Below are positions 48,122 through 56,894 of a stretch of 64,000 bases of DNA, one piece after another. The notes under the pieces are model-generated. The model did no database searches. It was not told the origin of the DNA and saw nothing but the letters and a program-made list of their open reading frames with translations. The translations under genes were made by a program, and so were the position numbers. Numbering within the stretch: the first letter of the stretch is position 1; every line of letters begins with the position of its first letter. Source of the stretch: Rhodopseudomonas palustris (GTDB lineage: Bacteria; Pseudomonadota; Alphaproteobacteria; Rhizobiales; Xanthobacteraceae). The stretch is from the NCBI GenBank assembly GCA_016215605.1, contig JACRJB010000004.1, positions 1 to 64,000 of the forward strand, read 5' to 3'.

Positions 48122-48258
48122 TTACCCTCTCCCCTAGTGACAGAGGGTGGCTTCGCGCAGCGAAGCCGGGTGAAGGGCGGCGAGCACGGCGCTTGCGGCC
48201 CCCCTCATCCGGCACGGACCTTCGGTCCGCGCCACCTTCTCCCACGAGGGGAGAAGGA
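48122..48258. repeat. Intergenic repeat, CTCTCCCC...GGGGAGA type
   Basis: Starts taccctctcccctagtga and ends cccacgaggggagaagg, with a gcttcgcgcagcgaagc hairpin and gcacggaccttcggtccgc hairpin inside. The phrase is a common alphaproteobacterial intergenic repeat. It lies between the VWA gene stop and the MBL gene start. Confidence 0.75.
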
Positions 48259-48302
48259 ACTCAGCGCGCGACCGCGTGACGACGAACGATCAATTCGGCG
48301 CG

Positions 48303-49421
48303 CTACCGCTTCAGTTGCGCCTTCAGCGTCGCCTCGACCTCGCGATCGAACGACGAGGCCTGTTTCGGCTGCTTGTCGCGATGGGCCACCAGATAGGCGT
48401 CGCGCTGTTTGACCAGCGCGGCCAGCTGCTCGTTCAACGCTTTGCGCTCGGCCATTTCCGCCTCCACCTTGGCGGCGCGCTGCTCGGCCGGCAAGGCGCG
48501 CAGGCTGTCGGGCAGGTCCTCGTCCTTCACCTGATCGAGCTTCTGCCGGCCGGCCATCACGTCGCTGACCAGATCGCCGCCGCCGGTGACGGCCTCGGAC
48601 GAGGTCCGCGCCCGCTTGTTGAGGTAGCTCGCCATGTCGGAGGCCGAGGCCGGCGCCGCGGCGGCAACCGTCGACAGTTGCCGGGTCTGCTCCTCGGTGC
48701 GCTTCTGCAACGGCGCCGGGCCGTAGGGAATCACGGTGCCGTTGATCCGGTTCTGCAGGATGATGATGTCCTGATCGTAGGGCGTCTCGATCACCACGAT
48801 CTGACCGCCGTCCTGCGGGATCGGAATGTAGCGGCCGCGGCCGCCATCGGCGATCTCGTGCCACACCCGCTCGGTATCGCGCGCGTGGCCGGCCTGCACG
48901 GCATTGACGACGATGTCCTTCTGCCGAGCCACCGCCAGCGTGGTCGAATATTTGGTGTCCTGGGCGTAGTCCATGTGCGGCGGCGCGTCGCCGACCAGAA
49001 AGACGATGCGTCGCGTGTCGCCGTCCTGGCTCCAGCGCAATTTGTTGACCGCGACATCGAGCGCCTCGTTGACGCTCTCCGGCCAGTCGCCGCCGCCGCG
49101 CGCCTGCAGCTCCAGCAGCCGCGCATACAGATCCTGTATGTCGGAGGTGAGCTCGACGCGGCGGGTGACGTAGTCGTCGCCGATGTCGCGATAGGCCACC
49201 AGTCCCATCCGGATGTCGGCGTCGGGATTGCTGTCGAGAATCGCCGTGGCGATCGACCAGATCTTCCGCTTGGCGCCTTCGATCAACCCGCTCATCGAGC
49301 CGGTGGTGTCGAGCACGAAAGCGACTTCCACCGCCGGCCGCGCGCTGGCCGTTGAAGGGAGCGCCAGCGGCGCAAGCAGCGCTGCAAGCGCCAGCGCTTT
49401 CAAAACAGTGATGCGTTTCAT
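48303..49421 (-). CDS. Secreted VWA-domain protein
   Basis: A 372-residue protein with a signal peptide (cleavage near TASA, residue 27) and a von Willebrand A domain from about 29 to 215. The metal-ion-dependent adhesion site DTTGSMS is at 38-44 and is complete. The C-terminal part is helical and highly charged (AEQRAAKVEAEMAERKALNEQ). Probably a periplasmic or exported adhesion/scaffold protein. Divergent from mmcB. Confidence 0.88.
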   Translation of the reverse strand: MKRITVLKALALAALLAPLALPSTASARPAVEVAFVLDTTGSMSGLIEGAKRKIWSIATAILDSNPDADIRMGLVAYRDIGDDYVTRRVELTSDIQDLYARLLELQARGGGDWPESVNEALDVAVNKLRWSQDGDTRRIVFLVGDAPPHMDYAQDTKYSTTLAVARQKDIVVNAVQAGHARDTERVWHEIADGGRGRYIPIPQDGGQIVVIETPYDQDIIILQNRINGTVIPYGPAPLQKRTEEQTRQLSTVAAAAPASASDMASYLNKRARTSSEAVTGGGDLVSDVMAGRQKLDQVKDEDLPDSLRALPAEQRAAKVEAEMAERKALNEQLAALVKQRDAYLVAHRDKQPKQASSFDREVEATLKAQLKR

Positions 49422-49574
49422 TCGACCGTCTCCAACTGCCCCGCCAGAGCCCGCGTGTCATCGCCTCGCCGCTCCAACCGCGATCACGGCGCTTCGGCGA
49501 TCTTTCTGCGGCCGAAATCGGGAACGCAGGCCCCGCTTGGGGGCGTGCGCCGAAATCGGCTAGACTTGGTCGCG

Positions 49575-50054
49575 ATGGAATCGAATGCCGTTCAGATGAT
49601 TTTGCCGCCGGACCTGCGGCAGTCGGAAACCGCGCTCAAGATTGCGCGCGGCACCAGCCGGCTGTTGCGGTCGCTCGGCTTCGCCTGCGTCAGCGAACTG
49701 CCGCTGCCGTCGGGGCGGCGCGCCGATCTGGTGGCGTTGAACGAGCGCGGCGAGATCTGGATCGTCGAGATCAAGTCCTCGCTGGCGGATCTGCGCGCCG
49801 ACCAGAAATGGCCGGAGTATCGGGCGCATTGCGACCGGCTGTTCTTCGCCTTCACCCAGGATCTGCCGTGCGAAATCTTTCCGGGCGACACCGGACTGAT
49901 CGTCGCCGATGGTTACGGTGCGCACATGCAGTGCGAGGCGCCCGAGCACAAACTGCCAGCGCCGACCCGCAAGCTGATGATGCTGCGCTTCGCGCTGGCC
50001 GCGGCGCAGCGGCTCAACCGGCTGAGCGACCCGCAAGGATTTGCCGAGGGCTGA
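49575..50054 (+). CDS. mmcB: MmcB family DNA repair protein
   Basis: A 159-residue protein of the MmcB (DUF1052) family, linked to the mitomycin C/DNA damage response in Caulobacter. The sequence RADLVALNERGEIWIVEIKSS gives Asp51, Glu66 and Lys68, a D-x14-E-x-K pattern like PDDEXK nucleases. No signal peptide. I looked for an alphaproteobacterial LexA box (GAAC-N7-GAAC or GTTC-N7-GTTC) upstream and did not find one. It is convergent with the CoxE-like VWA gene. Confidence 0.85.
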   Translation: MESNAVQMILPPDLRQSETALKIARGTSRLLRSLGFACVSELPLPSGRRADLVALNERGEIWIVEIKSSLADLRADQKWPEYRAHCDRLFFAFTQDLPCEIFPGDTGLIVADGYGAHMQCEAPEHKLPAPTRKLMMLRFALAAAQRLNRLSDPQGFAEG

Positions 50055-50082
50055 AAGACCGAAGCGAACGCGTTGCCTTCCG

Positions 50083-51471
50083 CTACTGATACGCCGCGAC
50101 GATGTCCGACACCGCGCGTTCGAGCTGTTTGGCGGTCGCGCATTGCCGCACGGTGTTGCAGAACGGCGCGTAGCGGAACATTTCGGAATCGCCCCAGCCC
50201 CAGCCCATCCGGCCTTCGGGGTTGAGCCAGACCACGCGCTTGGCCCGCTCGGATATGGTGCGCAGGATGTCGGTGCGCGGATCGAGCTTGTTGGTGCGGG
50301 CGTCGCCGAGCACGATCACCGTGGTCTTCGGCGTCACCGCGCGCAGCCAGCGCTTTTCGAAATCCGCGAAGGAATTGCCATAGTCGGACGAGCCGAAGCC
50401 GACCTTGGCCATGATCTCGCGCATAGCCGCTTCCGGCTCCTGCTTGTCGAGAATGTCGCTGACCTCGATCAGGTGGCCCGAGAACGCGAACGAGCGGACG
50501 TCGTCGACGACTTCGTGCAGGCTGTGAATCAGCAGCAGGAAGAAGTCGGAGACCTGCGCCACCGAGCCGGAGACGTCGCACAGCGCGACGATCTTCGGCC
50601 GGTCGCGATGCCGCCGCTTCCAGGCGGTGAGGAACGGAATGCCGCCCCAGGCGGCGTTGCGACGCATGGTGCGGCGAACGTCGAGGTGGCCGCGGCGTTG
50701 CCGCTTGCGCGGTTTCGAGTAGCGCTCGCGCAGTCGCCGCGCGATGGCGCGAATCAGCAGCTTCATCTGCTCGACCTGCCGCCGCTCCAGCCGCGCCAGC
50801 GGCGCGTTGCGCAGGATCTCGTGGCGCAGATTCTCGGTTTCCTCGCGGCCGTACAGCAGCAGCGCCTGCGACACCCGTTCGCGCACGGCGTCGCGCAGGC
50901 CGTCGAGAAGGCCGGACAATCGCTCGGCTTCGGCCGGGTTGGCGGCCTTGAGCTGATCGAGATCGTCGCGCAGCCGGCCGATGCCGAGCGCTTCCATCAT
51001 CCGGCTCTGGAACAGGCCGCGCTGGGTGAAGTAACGGATATCGGACAATGCAGCGGCATTCGCCGCACCGGACAATGCCGCGGCGACCGCGTTGCGATCC
51101 TGCGACAGCAGCATCTGCGCGAGCTCGCCGAGTTCCGGCGAGGCGCTGCCGCCGTCCTGCGGCGCGCCGCCGGCGCCGGCAGGGGAAGCCGCATCGTTCG
51201 CGTCGGATGCACCGGTGGCGTCGGCCTCCGGCACGTTCTCCGACTCGGCGGGCGGTTCGGGGTGGCTGAAGAACAGGTCGAAGCAGTCGCCGAGCGCCTG
51301 CTTTTCCTCCTGGCTTTTCGCCAGCGTCAGCAGCAGCGTGTCGCGCAGGATGGCGCGATCGGCGATGCCGACATCGGCGACCGCACGCATCGCGTCGATG
51401 CTTTCGGCCGGCGAGACCCGCACGCCGGCGCCGCGCGCCGCCCGGAAGAAGCGGTGCAGCTCCTCGCGCAT
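50083..51471 (-). CDS. CoxE-like VWA protein
   Basis: A 462-residue soluble VWA protein of the CoxE/YeiN-like type that usually pairs with a MoxR ATPase. The N-terminal region (RFFRAARGAGVRVSPAE) is followed by an Ala/Gly/Pro-rich linker near 75-110 and a basic middle (RKRQRRGHLDVRRTMRRN). The VWA domain has the MIDAS motif DVSGS and ends in GWGWGDSEMFRYAPFC. Its ATG overlaps the MoxR stop by one base, so the two are coupled. Such pairs act as chaperones or metal-cofactor inserters, as CoxD/CoxE do for CO dehydrogenase. Confidence 0.9.
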   Translation of the reverse strand: MREELHRFFRAARGAGVRVSPAESIDAMRAVADVGIADRAILRDTLLLTLAKSQEEKQALGDCFDLFFSHPEPPAESENVPEADATGASDANDAASPAGAGGAPQDGGSASPELGELAQMLLSQDRNAVAAALSGAANAAALSDIRYFTQRGLFQSRMMEALGIGRLRDDLDQLKAANPAEAERLSGLLDGLRDAVRERVSQALLLYGREETENLRHEILRNAPLARLERRQVEQMKLLIRAIARRLRERYSKPRKRQRRGHLDVRRTMRRNAAWGGIPFLTAWKRRHRDRPKIVALCDVSGSVAQVSDFFLLLIHSLHEVVDDVRSFAFSGHLIEVSDILDKQEPEAAMREIMAKVGFGSSDYGNSFADFEKRWLRAVTPKTTVIVLGDARTNKLDPRTDILRTISERAKRVVWLNPEGRMGWGWGDSEMFRYAPFCNTVRQCATAKQLERAVSDIVAAYQ

Positions 51472-52418
51472 CAGCCGAACATGCCCGGCCGCCCGGCCTT
51501 GGCGACGAAGGCGGCGACTTGCGGCGTCGTGGTTTCGATGTCGGCTTCGTATTTCAACAGGACGTTGAGCGTGTCCTTCACCGTCTCGTGGTCCAGTTCG
51601 GTGGACTGCAGCAGCACCAGGACGCGTGCCCAGTCGATCGCCTCGCTCACCGACGGCAGCTTCTTCAGGTCGAGCGCGCGGACCTGGTTGATGAAGGCGA
51701 CGAGCTGCGCGCGCAGAACCTGCGACGCGCCGGGCACGCGGCTCTCGACGATCCGCTCCTCGAGCTTCTGCTCCGGGAAGCCGATATGCAGATGCAGGCA
51801 GCGCCGCTTCAGCGCGTCGGACAGGTCGCGCTCGCCGTTCGAGGTCAGCAGCACCAGCGGCTTCACCACGGCGCTGATGGTGCCGAGTTCAGGGATCGAG
51901 ACCTGATAGTCCGACAGGATTTCGAGCAGCAGCGATTCGAACTCGGCGTCGGATTTGTCGATCTCGTCGACCAGCAGCACGCAGCCGTTGGGCTGCTCCA
52001 GCGCCTGCAGCAGCGGGCGCGGCTCGACGAATTCCTTGGAGAAGAACACGTCGCCGAAATCGTGCAGCCGGTCGAGCGCGCCCGCCAGCGTTTCGGCCCC
52101 GCCCAGCACTTCGCCGAGTTTGTCCTTCAGGATCTGCGTGTAGAGCAGTTGCTTGGCGTATTTCCACTCGTACAGCGCCTTGGCCTCGTCGAGGCCTTCG
52201 TAGCACTGCATCCGGATCATCCGCAGCCCGCGCCATTTCGCCAGCGCCTTGGCGAGCTCGGTCTTGCCGACGCCGGCCGGGCCCTCGACCAGGATCGGCT
52301 TCTCGATCCGCTCGGCCAGATACACCGCGGTCGCGATCTGCCGGCTGGCGATGTAGCCGACCGACGCGAGGCCCGCGGTGACGGCGTCGATGGATTCGAT
52401 CGGCATGTGTGTGGTCAT
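51471..52418 (-). CDS. MoxR-family AAA+ ATPase
   Basis: A 315-residue AAA+ protein of the MoxR family. Walker A is EGPAGVGKTELAKAL (about 45-59), Walker B is CVLLVDEIDKSDAEFESLLLEIL, and the sensor-1 region LVLLTSNGERDLSDALKRRC holds the arginine. It works with a VWA partner, here the overlapping CoxE-like gene. Its ATG overlaps the stop of the acyl-CoA dehydrogenase gene as ATGA, so all three are tightly coupled. An in-frame ATG four codons later is possible. Confidence 0.93.
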   Translation of the reverse strand: MTTHMPIESIDAVTAGLASVGYIASRQIATAVYLAERIEKPILVEGPAGVGKTELAKALAKWRGLRMIRMQCYEGLDEAKALYEWKYAKQLLYTQILKDKLGEVLGGAETLAGALDRLHDFGDVFFSKEFVEPRPLLQALEQPNGCVLLVDEIDKSDAEFESLLLEILSDYQVSIPELGTISAVVKPLVLLTSNGERDLSDALKRRCLHLHIGFPEQKLEERIVESRVPGASQVLRAQLVAFINQVRALDLKKLPSVSEAIDWARVLVLLQSTELDHETVKDTLNVLLKYEADIETTTPQVAAFVAKAGRPGMFG

Positions 52419-53491
52419 TCGTGTCGTGCGCTCCAGAGGGATTGGCCGAGAGTGATCTGCCGCTGCTTGCGCGGTTCGCGCGCGACATTGGCGAGGACAT
52501 CGTAGGCCGCCAGTGCGCGGCTGACGCCATCGTCGGTTCGCGCCACGGCGAAATGCGCGCGGATCTCGTCGACGATGTTACTGGCGAGAGCGCGGATTCC
52601 GATCAGACGCGCGGGCACTGGTGCCGTGCGGTCGTCCAGCGACAGGACGGCGGCCCGGCTCGCCGTCTCGATCAGCGAGACCTGCCCCTCGAGACGCCCG
52701 AGCCGCAGCGCGTGGTCCTGGCTCGGCTCGATCTGCGATGCGATCGCCCGCAGCAGCCACGCCAGAAAGCCGGCGGTGGTCGCGGTGCCGACGGTGTCCT
52801 CGATATCGCGGAACGGCAGCGCCATCGCCGGATAAGCATCGACGTCGCCGCCGATCCGCGCCGAAGCCGGCACCACGCAGTCGTCGAGCGCGAGCTCGCA
52901 ATGCGAGGCCGGTGCGAGCACGTCGAGCGACGGCATTGGTGTCATCGTCAGCCCCGGCGTTTCGCGCGGCACGGCGAACAGGCCATAGCGCTTGCGGCCG
53001 TCGTTGATCGCGACGATCGCCAGAACGAGGAAGACGTCGGCGACCGGGCCGTTGGTGATCCACGCCTTGCGGCCGTTGATGACGTAGTCGCCGCCCCGAG
53101 GCTCGGCGGCGGTCTTGAGAAGTTTCGGATGCGCGCCAGCGCCGGGCTCGGAGATCGCCACCGCGGCCCAGCAGGTGCCCGCGGCGATCCGAGACAGCAG
53201 ATCGCCACGCTGGGCTTCGTTGGCGAAGCCGGCGATGAAGAACCGCGCGATCAGTTGACGTCCCGCAAAGGCGGTGGCGAGACCCAGCTCGCCAGTCGCC
53301 GCCGCAATCGCCTGCTCGGCGGTGGCGATCGCGCTGAAGCTGTCGAGGGACTCGATCGCGCCGGGCAGGCCGATCCGAAACAATCCGGCGCGCCGCATGG
53401 CGCCGAACGGATCGTTGCGGCGCTCGTCGGCTCCGATGGCGCGCCAGCGCAGCAGATGTTCGGCGACAGCCTCACTGGTGGCTTGTGGCAT
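52415..53491 (-). CDS. Divergent acyl-CoA dehydrogenase-like protein
   Basis: A 358-residue acyl-CoA dehydrogenase-fold protein. The N-terminal and middle domains are normal: CWAAVAISEPGAGAHP (FAD/substrate region) and YVINGRKAWITNGPVADVFLVLA. The C-terminal domain is short and unusual: the typical catalytic Glu region with its glycine-rich GGxGY segment and the RD...I-EGT ending is not recognisable. It may have lost normal dehydrogenase catalysis or use another base. It overlaps the MoxR ATPase gene by 4 bp. Confidence 0.85.
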   Translation of the reverse strand: MPQATSEAVAEHLLRWRAIGADERRNDPFGAMRRAGLFRIGLPGAIESLDSFSAIATAEQAIAAATGELGLATAFAGRQLIARFFIAGFANEAQRGDLLSRIAAGTCWAAVAISEPGAGAHPKLLKTAAEPRGGDYVINGRKAWITNGPVADVFLVLAIVAINDGRKRYGLFAVPRETPGLTMTPMPSLDVLAPASHCELALDDCVVPASARIGGDVDAYPAMALPFRDIEDTVGTATTAGFLAWLLRAIASQIEPSQDHALRLGRLEGQVSLIETASRAAVLSLDDRTAPVPARLIGIRALASNIVDEIRAHFAVARTDDGVSRALAAYDVLANVAREPRKQRQITLGQSLWSARHE

Positions 53492-53634
53492 CGATCGATC
53501 AGACCCGGTTGTGCGGCGCTACGTTGCCTTGCTGTCTAGAATAACCGGGCCTTGGTCGCGAGCGGATTCTTCCATTCCGTCGAGCGGAATGATGGGCGGT
53601 CATGCCGGCATTCACAGCGTCGTTGAAAAGCAAA

Positions 53635-53662
53635 TGATCGGCCGGAGCGGTCCGGCCGATCA
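53635..53662 (-). terminator. Terminator of the catalase gene
   Basis: A perfect 12-bp stem tgatcggccgga / tccggccgatca with a gcgg loop, 32 bp past the catalase stop. On the minus strand it is followed by ATTTGCTTTTC, a moderate T tract. It is also downstream of the acyl-CoA dehydrogenase start region, so it insulates the two genes. Confidence 0.7.
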
Positions 53663-53693
53663 TCGCGATTTCGACGAGTAGTGTGTAGTCGGT

Positions 53694-55826
53694 CTATACC
53701 GCGTGAACCAACGCCTCGCGCTCCCAGAATCGCAGCTTGCCGCAGAGCTTGATGAAGCGCTCGGCGTCCGCCGGCTTGCTCAAGGCGAGGCAGCCGCCAT
53801 CCGGTACGACCCCCGCCTTGTCGAACAACGGCTGCGCCGTCTCGGCGTAGGCGATGAACTTGGCGTGGGCGAAGGCATCCGCCACGAAGTCGCGCGCGGT
53901 CGCGTCGCCCTGCAGCAGGGTTGCGCCTTCATCCGACACCAGAAGCGCCACCGCGTCGTACAGCACCGACGGTCCGCCATTGATCTTCTGCTTGGCGGGC
54001 AGCAATTCTCCGTCGGAGGTCTCGAAGCCGCCGACTTTGGGCGCAACCAGCTCGATCAGCACGTCGTGTTTGGCGGCGGCCGTCTGCAACGCAGCGAGCA
54101 GCTTGGCGTCGGTGCCGTCGCTGACCATCACGCCGATCTTCCGACCCGCAAAATCCTTCGGTCCGTTCAGAAGAATGCTGAGTGCGGGCGAGGCGTCGAG
54201 ATCGTCGATCACCGGACGCGCCGGCTCTGCCGCATCGGGCACGTCCATACCGAGACCATCCGCGACCTGCCCCGCGAGATCCGCATCGACATTCACCAGA
54301 TGCGACATCACGCGGGTGCGGATATCGGGCCGCTCCACTTTGCTCAATTCGAAGACGAACGCGTCCTGAATGTGGGTCTGCTCGATCTCGGTCTGGCTGA
54401 TGTAGAACTGCCGGGCCTGGCTGTAGTGATCGGCGAACAGTTCAGCGCGTGCGCGCCGTTTCTCGCCCGTGAGTTCTTCCGGAAAGGTCTGGAATCCCTT
54501 TGGCGACTCGCGCGGCCCGCCCTCGGCGCCCCACGAATTCGGCTCGTAGTTGGCGCGACCCTTCGGATTGTTCAGCGTCATGTGTCCGTCCTGCTGGAAG
54601 GTGTGGAACGGGCATTTCGGCGCGTTGATCGGCAGGTCGTTGAAGTTGGGGCTGCCGAGCCGCTTCAACTGCGTATCGAGATAGGAGAAGTTGCGTCCCT
54701 GCAGCAGCGGATCGTTGGTGAAGTCGATACCCGGCACGATGTTGCCGGTCTGGAATGCGACCTGCTCGGTCTCGTTGAAGAAGTTGTCGACGGTCCGGTC
54801 CAGCACCAGCCGGCCGACGCGGCGGATCGGCACCATCTCTTCCGGGATGATCTTGGTGGCGTCGAGAATGTCGAAATCGAATTCGTCGGCAAAGGCATCG
54901 TCGAACAGTTGCAGGCCCAGTTCCCATTCCGGATAGTTGCCGCTCTGGATCGCATCCCACAGATCACGGCGATGGAAATCCGGATCGGCGCCGTTGAGCT
55001 TGACCGCCTCGTTCCACGCCACCGACTGCAGGCCCAGCTTCGGCTTCCAGTGAAATTTGACGTAGGTCGATTTGCCCTTCGCATTGATCATCCGGAAGCT
55101 GTGGACGCCGAAGCCTTCCATGAAGCGGAACGACCGCGGAATGGTGCGGTCGGACATGATCCACAGCGCCATGTGGATCGACTCCGGCATCAGCGAGATG
55201 AAATCCCAGAAATTGTCGTGTGCGGTCTGCGCCTGCGGGAAGCCGCGATCAGGCTCCTGCTTGGCGGCATGGATCAGATCTGGAAACTTGATCGCGTCCT
55301 GGATGAAGAACACCGGGATGTTGTTGCCGACCAGATCCCAGTTGCCTTCCTTGGTGTAGAACTTGACCGCGAAGCCGCGGACGTCGCGCGCAAGGTCGGC
55401 GGAGCCCTTGTTGCCGGCCACCGTCGAGAACCGGACGAACACCGGCGTCTTCTCGCCGGACCGCTGGAACAGGTCGGCGCGGGTGACGTCGGCGAGCGAC
55501 TCGGTGGTCTCGAAGAAACCGTGGGCGCCGAAGCCGCGGGCGTGCACCACGCGTTCCGGAATGCGCTCGTGGTCGAAGTGGAAGATCTTTTCGCGGAAGT
55601 GCGAGTCTTCCATCAAGGTCGGACCACGGCTGCCGAGCTTGAGGCTGTTCTGATCGTCGCTGACCGGGACGCCCTGGCGCGTCGTCAGCACCGGCGTCTT
55701 GCCGGTCGCAACCTGATGCGTCTCGCCGCCCTCGCCACGCTGGATCGTCGCATCGGCGATCGTCGCGGCCGTGGTTTCGGGATTCGTCGGCGACGATTTC
55801 TTCGAAGTCGAGTTCTTAGGAGACAT
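53694..55826 (-). CDS. katE: Large-subunit catalase, HPII type
   Basis: A 710-residue monofunctional heme catalase of the large-subunit clade. The active-site His is in [14 protein letters not shown], the Asn in [16 protein letters not shown], and the proximal Tyr in [14 protein letters not shown]. The C-terminal 150 residues form the flavodoxin-like domain specific to large catalases ([14 protein letters not shown] onward). About 40 polar residues precede the core. The ATG at 55826 is used; a start seven codons earlier is possible. It removes hydrogen peroxide and is often stress-induced in stationary phase. Confidence 0.96.
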   Translation of the reverse strand: MSPKNSTSKKSSPTNPETTAATIADATIQRGEGGETHQVATGKTPVLTTRQGVPVSDDQNSLKLGSRGPTLMEDSHFREKIFHFDHERIPERVVHARGFGAHGFFETTESLADVTRADLFQRSGEKTPVFVRFSTVAGNKGSADLARDVRGFAVKFYTKEGNWDLVGNNIPVFFIQDAIKFPDLIHAAKQEPDRGFPQAQTAHDNFWDFISLMPESIHMALWIMSDRTIPRSFRFMEGFGVHSFRMINAKGKSTYVKFHWKPKLGLQSVAWNEAVKLNGADPDFHRRDLWDAIQSGNYPEWELGLQLFDDAFADEFDFDILDATKIIPEEMVPIRRVGRLVLDRTVDNFFNETEQVAFQTGNIVPGIDFTNDPLLQGRNFSYLDTQLKRLGSPNFNDLPINAPKCPFHTFQQDGHMTLNNPKGRANYEPNSWGAEGGPRESPKGFQTFPEELTGEKRRARAELFADHYSQARQFYISQTEIEQTHIQDAFVFELSKVERPDIRTRVMSHLVNVDADLAGQVADGLGMDVPDAAEPARPVIDDLDASPALSILLNGPKDFAGRKIGVMVSDGTDAKLLAALQTAAAKHDVLIELVAPKVGGFETSDGELLPAKQKINGGPSVLYDAVALLVSDEGATLLQGDATARDFVADAFAHAKFIAYAETAQPLFDKAGVVPDGGCLALSKPADAERFIKLCGKLRFWEREALVHAV

Positions 55827-56153
55827 GGAACCTCGCGGGCGCCGCACTCATCCGGGCGCAGGACATGGGAAAGACGGCCTTGCGGATCATGCAGCGAATG
55901 CAGGACTTCAACGACGGAGTTGATCGTCAATTCATGCTGCGTGGTGTCTACGACCAGTGTGCGAATTCGTTCCCGGCGTGGTCTTAATCGTGAACTGCCT
56001 GCGGACGGAAGGGGCGGGCAGGTGAGGTGCCTCGGGGGGCAGCTCGCGCAACGCCGCTCGTGGGGCTGTATTCAAAGCCAAGGCTATCGATTAGAGTGGC
56101 TGCATTCTTCAGCGACGTTTGCGCGGCGCCCCTCGATTTCGAGAGATTGCATC
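55827..56153. other. Divergent spacer between katE and a membrane protein
   Basis: About 327 bases holding both promoters. It is visibly less GC-rich than the coding regions. I see a short inverted repeat (tcaac-gacgga-gttga) at 55908-55923 but no recognisable OxyR or sigma-factor site. Open frames antisense to katE that run into it are not genes. Confidence 0.4.
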
Positions 56154-56783
56154 GTGAGCAAATCTCCTCAAAGCATTCGAAGATACCGGCGCTGGTTGAT
56201 GCTGCTCGTCGCGGTTCCGTTTCTGCCGGAAGTCGTGATGATCGTTGCCGCACTTCTGGGGCGGGCGGTCGGGTGCCATGCCGGCCAGGACGTCGAATGT
56301 CGCCTCGGTCCGATTGATCTCGGCCATCTAATTTCGGTAGCGTTTCGGCCGATCTCTTGGCTGACCTTTGGGTCTTCGAACGAGGCCGCATGGTCCATCG
56401 CGTTCTATCTAGTCGTCGCCGCATGGACGGTTTCTTGTTACCTCTTGATCGTGCGCGGTTGGACTTCGTTGCGCAGTCGGCTGTCAATTGGCTTCGTGAT
56501 CGCAGTCACTCTTGCTGTTCTTCCGTATTCCGCCCCGCAGTTTACGATCGCAAGTATCGTCGATTTCAACAAGTGTCCGATCAACCTCGGCAAGGACGCT
56601 AAGTGCCTGGTCTTCGGTGGAAACATCGATCATTCCAACAGCGTGCTGATTCTCTCGAAACTGCTTTGGCAGCAGGCGGGGGGCGCGATCGCCGTGATGT
56701 TGTTCGTGGCGTTCGCCGTCGGAGTTCTGCTGATGGCGGCGCGTGGACGGAGTCGCACGGCGGAGAGCCGTCCCGAGCCGTGA
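56154..56783 (+). CDS. Hypothetical membrane protein
   Basis: A 209-residue protein from a GTG start at 56154. It has four or five hydrophobic segments (WLMLLVAVPFLPEVVMIVAALLG, AWSIAFYLVVAAWTVSCYLLIV, SIGFVIAVTLAVLPYSA and AVMLFVAFAVGVLLMAA), and short loops with Cys pairs (GCHAGQDVECRLG and CPINLGKDAKCL) on one side of the membrane. The reading frame is fused by chance to a long antisense frame over katE; the part before the GTG is not coding. Base composition is lower in GC than neighbours. Family unknown. Confidence 0.55.
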   Translation: MSKSPQSIRRYRRWLMLLVAVPFLPEVVMIVAALLGRAVGCHAGQDVECRLGPIDLGHLISVAFRPISWLTFGSSNEAAWSIAFYLVVAAWTVSCYLLIVRGWTSLRSRLSIGFVIAVTLAVLPYSAPQFTIASIVDFNKCPINLGKDAKCLVFGGNIDHSNSVLILSKLLWQQAGGAIAVMLFVAFAVGVLLMAARGRSRTAESRPEP

Positions 56784-56894
56784 TGGTTCTGTTGTGTGTT
56801 GCAGACGGCCGAAAGTTGTGTCAGCATTTTCAGAGTTGCGAATAGTTATTTGTCGTTGCGTTCAAGGACCTGACTCATTGCGGAGGTCTCGGCG

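Noticed and set aside
49422-49574. LexA box upstream of mmcB
   Set aside because: A single GAAC occurs, but no second half-site at seven bases.
53703-56783. A 1026-residue open frame antisense to katE
   Set aside because: It is the mirror of a GC-rich gene with a third-position bias; Arg/Ala/Gly/His-rich and without motifs. Only its last 209 residues, from GTG 56154, form a plausible membrane protein.
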